64,000 bases of DNA, taken from Acetobacter orientalis. Its GTDB lineage: Bacteria > Pseudomonadota > Alphaproteobacteria > Acetobacterales > Acetobacteraceae. Below are positions 1 through 8,923 of the stretch, piece after piece (position 1 is the first letter of the stretch; each line of letters opens with the position of its first letter). The position numbers and the translations under genes were made by a program. The stretch is from positions 102,703 to 166,702 of the forward strand of contig NZ_BAMX01000013.1 in NCBI RefSeq assembly GCF_000963965.1, written 5' to 3'. The notes under the pieces were generated by a model. It had not been told where the DNA came from. It worked only from the letters and a program-made list of their open reading frames with translations, and did not search any database.

Positions 1-2073
1 GAACCACGACTTTTTTCGTTTAATGCGCCACAAGGGGCTTGCCCTGCCTGCGATGGTTTAGGCACGGAAACATTTTTCAACCCGGCTTTGGTTGTACCCA
101 ATACAGCACTTTCTTTAAAAAAAGGGGCTATTGCACCATGGAAAGATGCTAAATCTCCACTTTTAGAGCAAACACTCCAAAGTCTAGCTGACCATTTTGA
201 TGTAAGCATGGACACCCCTTGGAAAGAGCTGCCCTTAACAGCCCAAAATGGTATTCTTGATGGTGTAGTTGAAGATGTAGCATTTACATACAAAGATGGT
301 AAAAAAAGCTACACGGTTACAAAACCTTTTGAAGGTGTTTTGCGTAGCTTATCAAGGCGTCTTGCAAATACTGATAGTATGTGGGTGCGTGAAGAACTTT
401 CACGGTATCAGTCTGAAAAAGCATGCCATGTGTGCCACGGTGCGCGCCTACGGCCTGAAGCTTTGTGTGTGAAAGTAGCCGAAAAAACTATTGCACAAGC
501 GTGTGATTTACCAATAGGTCACTCATTAGTCTGGTTTGATACGGTTCTGCCAACTCTTACACCGCAACGTGCAGAAATTGCCCGCCGTATTTTACGTGAA
601 ATTTTAGAACGCCTTAAATTTCTTGATGATGTAGGGCTGGACTACCTTACCTTATCCAGAAGCTCTGCCACCCTTTCAGGGGGAGAAAGCCAGCGTATTC
701 GTCTCGCCAGTCAAATTGGCTCTGGGTTAACAGGTGTGCTTTATGTACTTGATGAACCCTCTATCGGGCTACATCAAAGAGATAACGAGCGCCTCCTTGG
801 TACATTAGAGCGTTTAAAAAAGCTTGGTAATACACTCATTGTTGTTGAACATGATGAAGACGCTATACGTAGTGCAGACTGGCTGGTTGATATGGGGCCG
901 GGGGCTGGCGTAAACGGCGGTACAGTTATTGCGGCCGGTACACCAGAGCAGGTTGCTAAAGTGCCACAAAGCATAACCGGTGCTTATTTATCTGGCCGTA
1001 AAGTTATTCCCGTACCCACCCAGCGCCGCGCTATAGATAAAAAACGCATGCTTACGGTTGAAGGGGCAAGTGGGCATAACCTTAAAAATGTAACAGCGCG
1101 CTTTCCGCTTGGCACATTTACCTGCGTTACAGGGGTATCTGGCAGTGGTAAATCGACCCTTGTGATTGACACGCTGTACAAAACATTATCCCGCGAGTTA
1201 ATGGGGTCTTCTACTTCTCCTGAGCCATGTAAGGGCATAAAAGGGGTAGAGCAGCTTGATAAAATTATCGATATTGATCAATCCCCTATTGGGCGTACAC
1301 CGCGCTCTAACCCTGCAACATATACAGACCTGTTTACCCCAATACGTGACTGGTTTGCAGAATTGCCAGAAAGTAAGGCACGTGGGTACAAACCGGGGCG
1401 GTTTTCTTTCAATGTGAAAGGGGGCCGATGCGAAGCATGCCAAGGTGATGGCGTTTTAAAAATTGAAATGCATTTTCTGCCAGATGTGTTTGTGACGTGC
1501 GACACCTGCAAAGGGAAACGCTACAACCGTGAAACACTGGATATTAAGTTTAGAGGTAAATCCATAGCTGATGTATTGGCTATGAGTGTTGATGAAGCTG
1601 TGCCTTATTTTTCTGCTCAAACCCGTATCCGTGACCGGTTGTCTATTTTGCAGCAGGTCGGGCTTGGGTATGTTGCTTTGGGGCAGCAAGCCACAACCCT
1701 TTCAGGGGGGGAGGCACAGCGCGTTAAACTCTCTAAAGAGCTGGCACGTAGGGCAACAGGCCGCACACTCTATATTTTAGATGAACCCACAACCGGGCTG
1801 CATACAGAAGATGTGCGCAAATTACTTGAGGTACTGCATGCCTTGGTAGACCAAGGTAATACTGTGGTGGTTATTGAGCACAACCTAGAGGTTATTAAAA
1901 CAGCAGATTGGATTATTGACGTAGGCCCAGAAGGGGGCAGTGGTGGTGGCCAAATTGTTGCAGAAGGTACGCCAGAAGATATAGCTGCGTGTAAAGCAAG
2001 CTATACAGGCCGTTTTTTGGCACCTCTTTTGGTACAAAAACCCGAAAAGAAAACAGTAAAGAAAAAGAAATAA
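1..2073 (+). CDS. uvrA: UvrABC system ATPase subunit A, 5'-truncated
   Basis: UvrA recognises DNA lesions and loads UvrB in nucleotide excision repair. The reading frame is open from base 1, so the gene starts outside the window; about 260 N-terminal residues are missing. The visible part opens in the first zinc module (CPACDGLG at residues 14-21), followed by ABC signature LSGGESQ (about residue 226) with [13 protein letters not shown], Walker A of the second half GVSGSGKS (about 380), the second zinc module with paired CxxC motifs (about 477-503), and the second signature LSGGEAQ with [12 protein letters not shown] (about 567). The tail is lysine-rich. The next gene starts 1 nt after the stop, so the two are probably co-transcribed. 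The family is certain. Confidence 0.97.
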   Translation, partial: EPRLFSFNAPQGACPACDGLGTETFFNPALVVPNTALSLKKGAIAPWKDAKSPLLEQTLQSLADHFDVSMDTPWKELPLTAQNGILDGVVEDVAFTYKDGKKSYTVTKPFEGVLRSLSRRLANTDSMWVREELSRYQSEKACHVCHGARLRPEALCVKVAEKTIAQACDLPIGHSLVWFDTVLPTLTPQRAEIARRILREILERLKFLDDVGLDYLTLSRSSATLSGGESQRIRLASQIGSGLTGVLYVLDEPSIGLHQRDNERLLGTLERLKKLGNTLIVVEHDEDAIRSADWLVDMGPGAGVNGGTVIAAGTPEQVAKVPQSITGAYLSGRKVIPVPTQRRAIDKKRMLTVEGASGHNLKNVTARFPLGTFTCVTGVSGSGKSTLVIDTLYKTLSRELMGSSTSPEPCKGIKGVEQLDKIIDIDQSPIGRTPRSNPATYTDLFTPIRDWFAELPESKARGYKPGRFSFNVKGGRCEACQGDGVLKIEMHFLPDVFVTCDTCKGKRYNRETLDIKFRGKSIADVLAMSVDEAVPYFSAQTRIRDRLSILQQVGLGYVALGQQATTLSGGEAQRVKLSKELARRATGRTLYILDEPTTGLHTEDVRKLLEVLHALVDQGNTVVVIEHNLEVIKTADWIIDVGPEGGSGGGQIVAEGTPEDIAACKASYTGRFLAPLLVQKPEKKTVKKKK

Positions 2074-2074
2074 A

Positions 2075-2899
2075 ATGCTTCTTTTCAAAAAAAATAAAAC
2101 AACCATGGCGCTTGCTGCCATGGTTTTTAGCCTCACTGTGCCCTCATTTATGTGGGCACAAAATGCGTCTTCTGTCTTGTTTGAGCAGCAAACATGGAAA
2201 GAAATACAAGCAGGCTTACAAGCTGGTACCAACACCATTATTATACCTGTAGGGGGTACAGAGCAGAGCGGCCCTTATATTGCTGTTGGTAAACACAATG
2301 TACGTGTTTTGGCTTTGGCTGAACAAATTGCCCAAAAAGCAGGAAAAACACTGGTAGCACCTGTGGTGGCGTACGTACCAGAAGGCAATACCAACCCCAG
2401 AACATCTCATATGCGTTTTCCCGGCACCATTACTGTACCACCAGATATTTTTGAAAAATTACTTATTTCTGCGGGCAATAGTTTTCAGGTGCAGGGGTTT
2501 AAGCTTGTTGTTTTATTAGGTGACCATGGTGGATACCAAAAGTCTCTTGAAAAAGTAGCAAAGAGTTTAAATGCACAATGGCAGGGTACAGGTGCTAAGG
2601 CTTTATATGTACCGGGGTATTATACTGTTATTGTCCACCAATATGCTCAATGGTTAAAACAGCAAGGGTATGGCAAAGATGTTGGCATGCATGCTGATAT
2701 TAGTGACACCTCGCTGCAATTAGCAGTTGCCCACTCTATGGTGCGGGAGCAGGCATTGCGGGCCTCTGGCCCCCCTTCAACGGCTGATGGCATGTATGGT
2801 GGAGACCCGCGTAAGGCAACTGCTGCATTAGGGCAGGCAGGTGTGAGTATGCAGGTTAATGCGGCAGTAAAGGCCATTGAACAAGAACGTAACAAATAA
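2075..2899 (+). CDS. Secreted creatininase-family protein
   Basis: 274 residues with a signal peptide (basic start, hydrophobic residues 9-27, likely cleavage after MWA), so a periplasmic or secreted member of the creatininase/creatinine amidohydrolase family (PF02633). The core IIPVGGTEQSGPYIAVGKHN aligns with the family metal site, but two usual ligands are changed: Glu63 is kept, the family His is Ser65 and the family Asp is His74. The second-half motif is GDHGGY (His151) instead of NGHGGN. It may belong to a subfamily with different metal chemistry; a creatininase reaction should not be assumed. The start is 1 nt after the uvrA stop. Confidence 0.8.
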   Translation: MLLFKKNKTTMALAAMVFSLTVPSFMWAQNASSVLFEQQTWKEIQAGLQAGTNTIIIPVGGTEQSGPYIAVGKHNVRVLALAEQIAQKAGKTLVAPVVAYVPEGNTNPRTSHMRFPGTITVPPDIFEKLLISAGNSFQVQGFKLVVLLGDHGGYQKSLEKVAKSLNAQWQGTGAKALYVPGYYTVIVHQYAQWLKQQGYGKDVGMHADISDTSLQLAVAHSMVREQALRASGPPSTADGMYGGDPRKATAALGQAGVSMQVNAAVKAIEQERNK

Positions 2900-3011
2900 T
2901 CAGTAGTAAAAAAGTACTCTATAATTCAGAAAATAGACGCCCTGCCTGTCCTATGCTAAATCGCTATGGCGCTTATTCTAAAGGCACAAGAAAGGTATGG
3001 GCTGTCTTACA

Positions 3012-4295
3012 ATGGTAGTAAAAAGAAATCTGATAGCGGCTGCGGCTGTGCTTGTTTCTCTTGGGGCTGGTTACGGTATTGCTACCGCGCAAGAGGCTTT
3101 GCCTGCGCCCGCGCCTTCAGATTCTGCAACACAAAGCCTGCCATCTGGCACGGCTGCCCCCTCTGCTGGGGTTGCTGCGGCTAACCAGCCTACTTACCCC
3201 GGTGCTACGCCCTCAGCCATACAAACTATTCCCGGTATGCCGCCGGTGGTTAACCCCACAAATTTGTATAGCGAAACAACGGCAGGCCACATTGCCCCAG
3301 AAATTGCGCAAGACCCAGCCCGGGTTTACGTGCCCAACCTGCGCTCTAACGATGTATACGTGATTGACCCTGCAACATCTCAGGTGGTTGATAAATTTCC
3401 GGTTGGTAAAAGCCCACAGCATGTTGTGCCCTCTTGGGATTTGCGCACGCTTTGGGTTACCAACAATGCTGAAGGTACGTTTGATGGCAGCCTTACCCCT
3501 ATAGATGCCCATACAGGTAAACCCGGCCCAGCCGTTGCGGTAGATGACCCCTATAACATGTATTTTACACCAGATGGTAAGTCAGCCATTGTGGTGGCAG
3601 AAGCGCGCAAACGCCTAGACTTTCGTGACCCCCACACCATGGCGCTGCAACAATCTGTAGAAACACCTGAGTGCAAAGGTGTTAACCACGCAGATTTTTC
3701 TATTGATGGTCGTTACGCCATTTTCACCTGCGAATTTGGTGGGCATTTGGTAAAGGTTGATACCGTTAATAAAAAAGTGTTGGGGTATCTAAAGCTTTCC
3801 AGTGGTGGCATGCCGCAAGATATTCTTATTTCACCAAACGGTAAGATTTTTTATATTGCTGACATGATGGCTGATGGTGTCTTTATGGTTGATGGAGACA
3901 CATTTAAGGAAATTGGTTTTATACCAACTGGTGTCGGTACACACGGCCTTTACCCTAGCCGCGATGGTACTAAAATGTATGTTGCAAACCGTGGTTCTCA
4001 TAAAATTCATGGTAAACCACACAGCAAAGCTGGTGGCGTAAGCGTTATTGACTTTGCTACAAACAAAATTGTTGCAAACTGGCCTATTCCCGGTGGTGGT
4101 AGCCCAGATATGGGTAACGTAAGTGCAGATGGTAAAACATTGTGGCTTTCTGGCCGGTTTGATGATGTGGTCTACCAGATCAACACGGAAGATGGGTCTA
4201 TGAAAAGTATTCCCGTAGGGGCAGAGCCACATGGCCTTACCGTTTGGCCACAGCCGGGGCGTTACTCTATCGGTCATACTGGTATTTTACGTTAA
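3012..4295 (+). CDS. Secreted YncE-like beta-propeller protein
   Basis: About 427 residues: a signal peptide (VVKRN, then an Ala/Leu-rich core, ATA-QEA cleavage), an Ala/Pro/Thr-rich spacer, then repeated blades such as RVYVPNLRSNDVYVIDP and KMYVANRGSHKIHG. These are typical of YVTN/NHL-like seven-bladed propellers (YncE, cytochrome d1-like fold). No CxxCH haem motif is present. Function unknown; many homologues are periplasmic. An in-frame ATG at 2997 has a purine-rich run only 1 nt away and would add five residues; 3012 gives the better signal peptide. It is followed by a strong terminator. Confidence 0.75.
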   Translation: MVVKRNLIAAAAVLVSLGAGYGIATAQEALPAPAPSDSATQSLPSGTAAPSAGVAAANQPTYPGATPSAIQTIPGMPPVVNPTNLYSETTAGHIAPEIAQDPARVYVPNLRSNDVYVIDPATSQVVDKFPVGKSPQHVVPSWDLRTLWVTNNAEGTFDGSLTPIDAHTGKPGPAVAVDDPYNMYFTPDGKSAIVVAEARKRLDFRDPHTMALQQSVETPECKGVNHADFSIDGRYAIFTCEFGGHLVKVDTVNKKVLGYLKLSSGGMPQDILISPNGKIFYIADMMADGVFMVDGDTFKEIGFIPTGVGTHGLYPSRDGTKMYVANRGSHKIHGKPHSKAGGVSVIDFATNKIVANWPIPGGGSPDMGNVSADGKTLWLSGRFDDVVYQINTEDGSMKSIPVGAEPHGLTVWPQPGRYSIGHTGILR

Positions 4296-4318
4296 GAACA
4301 AAAGTTTTTATAAAACTA

Positions 4319-4357
4319 AAAAAGCCCGCCCTTATAATGGGGCGGGCTTTTTTTATC
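4319..4357 (+). terminator. Bidirectional rho-independent terminator
   Basis: An 11-bp GC-rich stem (AAAGCCCGCCC / GGGCGGGCTTT, loop TTATAATG) with a T run on the plus side and an A run before it, so it can stop transcription from both sides. It lies between the propeller gene and the convergent aldehyde dehydrogenase. Confidence 0.9.
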
Positions 4358-4383
4358 ACTGTAGAGCAAGAAGCTTAATTTAA

Positions 4384-4536
4384 GAGGTGGTCTCTAAAAC
4401 TTAAGGCTCGCGCTTTAGCTACGTCTTTTTGACGGCTTAACATGTTTGAAAACTATAATTTTCTTAGGCAAAGAGGCTATATTTGCTGCTCTAAAATGGC
4501 GCTTCAGCCTTAGTGAGCAACTTTTGAAACAGCCTC
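4384..4536. mobile_element. MITE-like relic with IS5/IS1031-type ends
   Basis: A 153-bp AT-rich stretch bounded by imperfect inverted repeats: left GAGGTGGTCTCTAAAA, right (complement) GAGGCTGTTTCAAAA, about 12 of 16 matching with one gap. It is flanked by TAA on both sides (4381-4383 and 4537-4539), which fits the 3-bp TNA target duplication of IS1031-like members of IS5. No transposase reading frame is left. Inference from the ends only; the parent IS is not identified. Confidence 0.45.
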
Positions 4537-4550
4537 TAAGCCTTAGTCAA

Positions 4551-6008
4551 TTAAGCGTTCAGATAAATTGTTTTTGTTTGAACATAAGCCTCTAGGCCGT
4601 ATTTCCCGTCTTCCCCTCCAAGGCCGCTGTCTTTGTAGCCATGGTGGAAACCCTGCGGGGCTTCACCACCTTCTCGGTTCACATAAACCTCGCCAAAATG
4701 CAGGTCAGAGCTTATGCGCATAATACGCTTTAAATCTTGTGTGAAGACATAAGCAGAAAGCCCATAACGGCAGTCATTGGCTTGGCGCAGGGCATCGTCA
4801 TAGTCGGTAACTTTGGTAAGGAGCATGACAGGGCCAAACACTTCGTTTTGCACAATCTCCATGCCTTCTTTTACGTTTGTTAGCACTGTTGGTGCGTAAA
4901 AATGGCCGTGGTCGTACAGACCATCTGTTAAGCGTTTACCCCCTGTTTCCAGTTTTGCCCCTTCTGCTACGGCTTTTTCAACCATAGCATGCACTTTTTC
5001 AAGTTCTTGCTGGCTTACTTTTGGGCCCATATCGGTTGTGTCTTCTAATGGGTTGCCAACCTTTAGAGCCGCAACTTTCTGCTTAACCAACTCTACAAAT
5101 TTGTCGTATATGGCTGCATGTATATAGGTGCGCTCGTTACTGGTGCAAACTTGGCCTGCATTGGTAAAGCGTGCCGTTACAGCTGCTGTTGCGGCTTTTT
5201 CTAGGTCTGCATCTTCCATTACAATAAAGGGGGCCTTGCCGCCCAGTTCCAACCTTACTTCTTTTAAGGTGTTGGCCGCGGCTGCCATAATTTTTTTGCC
5301 CGTTGCGGTACTACCGGTCATGGTAATTAGGCTTATGTCTGGGCTTTCAACAAGGGGTACCCCAACCTCTTGCCCATTTCCGGTGACAACATTGAGCACC
5401 CCTGCGGGAATACCCGCTTGCTCTGCCAGTTTGGTGGCCTCAAGAGCTGCTAAGGGGGCTAGTTCGTGCGGTTTAATAACAATAGTATTGCCTGCGGCCA
5501 AAGCAGGGGCAACTTTGCGCATAAACAGCGCAAGCGGAAAATTCCATGCTGAAATACCGCCGATAACACCATGCGGTATTTTTTCGAGCAGTATTTTCTC
5601 ACCCGGCCTGCTTCCGGGCACAATGTCCCCTTCTAGTCTGCGGGTATTTTCAGCGGCAAAGCGTATAAGGCCGGTTGCAAAGCCAACCTCTACCCTCGCC
5701 TCTTTAACAGGTTTACCCATTTCGCTTGAGATAATGTGTGCAAATTTTTCTGCGTTTTTTTCTATGAGCGCTTTAAAGGCGTATAAGATATCAGCACGCT
5801 CTTCTGCTGTTTTTTTGCTCCAAGCAGGGAAGGCGGCTTTGGCTGCTTTTACAGCGTTTTCAACATCTTGCTTTGTGCCTTTGCTCACATGTGCAAGGGT
5901 TTTGCCAGTGGCGGGACTTATAATGCCTAGATGACTGCCCGATGCTCCCTCTACCCATTCACCATTAATATAAATTTTATAGGGTGTTTTTTGTAACATA
6001 TATGTCAT
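4551..6008 (-). CDS. aldA: NAD-dependent aldehyde dehydrogenase, AldA (lactaldehyde/glycolaldehyde) type
   Basis: 485 residues, full length for the ALDH superfamily. Visible motifs: ISAWNFP and IVIKPHE (NAD binding), GSTATGKKIM, LELGGKAP (general-base Glu), NAGQVCTSNER (catalytic Cys). The C-terminal FGEVYVNRE...GFHHGYKDSG...GKYGLEAY pattern is strikingly like E. coli AldA, so lactaldehyde or glycolaldehyde oxidation to the acid is the best guess; succinate-semialdehyde or other aldehydes remain possible. No signal peptide, so cytoplasmic, unlike the membrane PQQ aldehyde dehydrogenase of acetic acid bacteria. ATG at 6008 has AGAAAG 8 nt upstream; an in-frame ATG at 5999 is the alternative. 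Single-gene unit. Confidence 0.85.
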   Translation of the reverse strand: MTYMLQKTPYKIYINGEWVEGASGSHLGIISPATGKTLAHVSKGTKQDVENAVKAAKAAFPAWSKKTAEERADILYAFKALIEKNAEKFAHIISSEMGKPVKEARVEVGFATGLIRFAAENTRRLEGDIVPGSRPGEKILLEKIPHGVIGGISAWNFPLALFMRKVAPALAAGNTIVIKPHELAPLAALEATKLAEQAGIPAGVLNVVTGNGQEVGVPLVESPDISLITMTGSTATGKKIMAAAANTLKEVRLELGGKAPFIVMEDADLEKAATAAVTARFTNAGQVCTSNERTYIHAAIYDKFVELVKQKVAALKVGNPLEDTTDMGPKVSQQELEKVHAMVEKAVAEGAKLETGGKRLTDGLYDHGHFYAPTVLTNVKEGMEIVQNEVFGPVMLLTKVTDYDDALRQANDCRYGLSAYVFTQDLKRIMRISSDLHFGEVYVNREGGEAPQGFHHGYKDSGLGGEDGKYGLEAYVQTKTIYLNA

Positions 6009-6292
6009 TAATTAAACTTTCTCTTTTTAAGCGTGCTTAACATGAGGTCTCACACATAAAGGTCTGTGTTTGAGAGGGTTCCATAAAGTTTTTATATTTT
6101 ATTATTAAGCTTTGTAGGCTTTAAGTGTTTGTTGTGCTCTGGGTTGCATATTGGGTATGGCTTTATAGATATGAGCATAAATTTTATGTGTAATGGGTCT
6201 TAAAAAATGTTTTTAAAATGGGTCTATAAGTTTTAAAGTGTTGAAAAATAGATCTAACACTTTGGTTCATTAATTTTTGATTTGGGCTTTGC

Positions 6293-7528
6293 ATGTACAC
6301 TCTTTTAAATAATGAGCAAAATAATAACGCTCTTGCTAAAATTTCTCCTGAAAAAAACTTATCTGATGAACAACTTACGTTACAAAATAAGGTAGAAGAA
6401 TTTTGTAAAAAACATATTGTACAAGGGCAAGCTGTTTTTATTATTGAAGGAAATGCAGGAACGGGGAAAAGCCTTGTTCTTAATAAGATATTTAATACAC
6501 TACAAAAACAAGCACGAGATAAAAATGGAGTATCAGTTTTACAGGGTACACAAAATTATCTTGTGGTAAACCACCCTGAAATGATGAAACTCTATAAAAA
6601 CAGTGCTGGTAAATTCCCTTATTTAAAACAAAAAGATTTTGAAATACCCACTACCTTTATAAATCGTATGCATAAAGAGGGCAAAAAGGCAGATATTTTA
6701 CTTATTGATGAAGCACATCTTCTTTTAACACGCCCTGATAATTATAATCGCTTTACGCAAGAGAACCAACTTGAGGAGTTATTGAAGCTGGCACGGGTTG
6801 TGGTACTTGTATTTGATGAAAAACAAACGCTGAAATTTAAAAGCTACTGGAACAAGTCTTTACTTAACACTATTGCTGCTAAATATAGTGTTCAAACATA
6901 TCATTTAAAACAACAGTTTAGAATGCATGCTGGTGCTGATATTCAGTGTTGGATTGAGGAGTTTTGTCAGAAAAAAATTCTACCTACGCCCCAAAAACAA
7001 CTTTTTGATTTTCAATTTTTTGATGATGCGCAAACTCTTTATGAAACGCTAAAAGAGAAAAACGCCCTTTATGGCCTTTCACGCTTGGTTGCCACTTATG
7101 ACTACCCCTACACGCTAGATGGCCAAGACCATTTTATAACCGAAGGGCGCTTTCATTTACGGTGGGACAGATCAAAACCGCAAGAAAAGCTGCCCTGGGC
7201 AGAGCGGCCAGATACGATAGATGAGGTAGGTTCTGTCTATACCGTGCAGGGGTTTGACCTCAATTATGTGGGGGTTATTCTTGGCCCCTCCGTGCTGTAC
7301 AATGCCAGCACAGATGGCTTACGCCTTGACCCTGCCCGGTATGAAGACAGCGCGGCTTTTGCCGGTCGTGGCGGCTTGCTTGAGCCAGAGCAGGTTAAAG
7401 AGCGCATAATGCTCAATGCCCTTAATGTTTTGCTTACGCGGGCGGTAAGGGGGCTATATATTTACGCCCACGACCCAGCCTTGCGCGCCAGACTTATGGC
7501 ATTGCAGGCAAAGGCCGTCTTAACGTAA
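6293..7528 (+). CDS. DUF2075 helicase-like P-loop ATPase
   Basis: 411 residues. Walker A GNAGTGKS (about residue 55), Walker B ILLIDEAHLL (about 137), an arginine-containing LKQQFRMH motif, SVYTVQGFDLNYVGVILG and LNVLLTRAVRGLYIY: the order of motifs in superfamily 1 helicases of the DUF2075/Schlafen-group-3-like family (PF09848), often found near mobile or defence genes. No nuclease domain is seen. The first 700 bp are very AT-rich with matching codon use, while the last 450 bp look like the host genome. The Shine-Dalgarno sequence before ATG 6293 is weak. The AT-rich intergenic stretch upstream and the ALDH neighbour give no functional hint. Substrate and biological role unknown. Confidence 0.8.
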   Translation: MYTLLNNEQNNNALAKISPEKNLSDEQLTLQNKVEEFCKKHIVQGQAVFIIEGNAGTGKSLVLNKIFNTLQKQARDKNGVSVLQGTQNYLVVNHPEMMKLYKNSAGKFPYLKQKDFEIPTTFINRMHKEGKKADILLIDEAHLLLTRPDNYNRFTQENQLEELLKLARVVVLVFDEKQTLKFKSYWNKSLLNTIAAKYSVQTYHLKQQFRMHAGADIQCWIEEFCQKKILPTPQKQLFDFQFFDDAQTLYETLKEKNALYGLSRLVATYDYPYTLDGQDHFITEGRFHLRWDRSKPQEKLPWAERPDTIDEVGSVYTVQGFDLNYVGVILGPSVLYNASTDGLRLDPARYEDSAAFAGRGGLLEPEQVKERIMLNALNVLLTRAVRGLYIYAHDPALRARLMALQAKAVLT

Positions 7529-7677
7529 AATCAGGGGGTTAAGGGCAAAAATTGCTCAAAATAACAAGGTCAGATGCGGTTTAAATAGCTTTTCTTTGTG
7601 TAACAGGACTTGTCGTGTCCTTATTCTGATGCCAACTGATACACGCACAGCGTTAGTACAGAAACCAGGATCTGGCC

Positions 7678-8241
7678 ATGTTTATTGAAACTGAAGACAC
7701 CCCAAACCCCGCCACACTGAAATTTCTGCCCGGTCGGGCTGTTATGGGTGACAGCGGTACCATCGATTTTATTGATGCAGATGCCGTCATTGGCCGCTCT
7801 GTGCTGGCAGATGCTCTTTTTGCCTTGCCTGGTGTGTCTCGTGTGTTTTTGGGTCATGACTTTGTGTCTGTCACCAAAGCAGACAGCGCAGACTGGTCTG
7901 AACTGCGCCCTATTATTTTGTCTGCTTTAGTTGACCATTTTGCAGCAGGCTTGCCCGTTGTAGAAGCAGGTGTTGGCGTAACAGAAGAGCCAATTGCCCC
8001 AGAAGACCAAGAAATTGTAACCCAGATTAAGGAACTGCTTGATACCCGCGTGCGCCCAGCCGTTGCGGGCGATGGAGGAGACATTGTGTTCCGTGGGTAT
8101 AAAGATGGCATTGTGCGCCTAACCATGCAGGGCGCGTGCTCTGGCTGCCCGTCTTCTCGGGCCACGTTAAAACACGGTGTTGAAAACATGCTGCGCCACT
8201 ACGTGCCAGAAGTTGTTGGAGTAGAGCAGGTAGAGGGCTAA
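7678..8241 (+). CDS. nfuA: NfuA-like iron-sulfur cluster carrier
   Basis: 187 residues. The N-terminal Nfu_N domain (MFIETEDTPNPATLKFLPG at residues 1-19) is followed by a C-terminal NifU-like domain (about 110-185) with VRPAVAGDGGDI and the cluster-ligating CSGCPSS. Such proteins hold and pass 4Fe-4S clusters to apo-targets in the cytoplasm; a plausible client here is the SdhB subunit encoded 16 kb away. The domain order is that of alphaproteobacterial and mitochondrial NFU1 proteins, not of E. coli NfuA, which has a degenerate A-type domain first. It lies upstream of rutE-like, tsaB and rimI genes on the same strand. Confidence 0.93.
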   Translation: MFIETEDTPNPATLKFLPGRAVMGDSGTIDFIDADAVIGRSVLADALFALPGVSRVFLGHDFVSVTKADSADWSELRPIILSALVDHFAAGLPVVEAGVGVTEEPIAPEDQEIVTQIKELLDTRVRPAVAGDGGDIVFRGYKDGIVRLTMQGACSGCPSSRATLKHGVENMLRHYVPEVVGVEQVEG

Positions 8242-8255
8242 AGAGCCCTACCCTT

Positions 8256-8297
8256 TGCGTTGGCGCGTTCCTGACCTAAAAGGAATGCGCTAACGCA
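8256..8297. other. Strong 17-bp hairpin without a T tract
   Basis: TGCGTTGGCGCGTTCCT pairs with AGGAATGCGCTAACGCA (two G-U wobbles), 8-nt loop. It is too stable to be chance, but no U run follows on either strand, so it is not a standard terminator. It could be an mRNA stabiliser or processing site between nfuA and the nitroreductase gene. Confidence 0.5.
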
Positions 8298-8339
8298 ATA
8301 TACTGCCTGTGCGGGCAGCATCGTGGAGACTGAACAGAC

Positions 8340-8921
8340 ATGCTGGACGAAAGCGGGTTGGATCTACTTTTTCAAAAAGCACGGACACCCCGGCGTTGGC
8401 TTGCCAAGCCCGTTGAAACATCAACACTCCAGCGGCTGTATGACTTCGTTAGCCTTGGGCCGACGTCTGGCAATTGTAGCCCTGCCCGTTTTGTTTTTAT
8501 TACTGGCTCAGAAGGCCGCGAAAAGCTACGCCCAGCCCTTTCTGCTGGTAATGTTAACCGCGTTATGGGCGCGCCTGTTATTGCTATTGTCGCCCACGAC
8601 CCACTGTTTTTTGAGTATCTGTCGCGCTTATGCCCCAATGAAGAACTGCGCTCTTGGTTTGCGGCAGATGTAGGCTTGGCAGAAGAAACAGCTTTTAGAA
8701 ATGGTACGCTACAAGGCGCCTACATGATTATGGCCGCCCGTGCCTTGGGGTTAGATGCACTGCCAATTTCAGGTTTTGACCAAGCAACCGTTGAAGAGGC
8801 CTTTTTGGCAGATACCGGCTGGCGCGCTAATTTTCTGTTGTGCTTGGGGTATGGAGAGACAGAAAGCCTGCCGCCCCGCGCCCCGCGCTTAGCCTTTGAA
8901 GAAGCTTGCCGCCTGTTGTGA
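8340..8921 (+). CDS. rutE: Nitroreductase-family malonic semialdehyde reductase (RutE/HadB type)
   Basis: 193 residues, close to the 196 of E. coli RutE. FMN-binding nitroreductase fold with TPRRWLAKPV near the N-terminus, the GPTSGNCSPARFVFI phosphate-contact region and the late ISGFD segment; typical of the RutE/HadB group that reduces malonic semialdehyde to 3-hydroxypropionate. No other rut (pyrimidine degradation) gene is nearby, so a general aldehyde- or quinone-reductase role is equally possible. Its TGA stop lies 2 nt before the tsaB ATG, suggesting co-translation. Confidence 0.82.
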   Translation: MLDESGLDLLFQKARTPRRWLAKPVETSTLQRLYDFVSLGPTSGNCSPARFVFITGSEGREKLRPALSAGNVNRVMGAPVIAIVAHDPLFFEYLSRLCPNEELRSWFAADVGLAEETAFRNGTLQGAYMIMAARALGLDALPISGFDQATVEEAFLADTGWRANFLLCLGYGETESLPPRAPRLAFEEACRLL

Positions 8922-8923
8922 GT

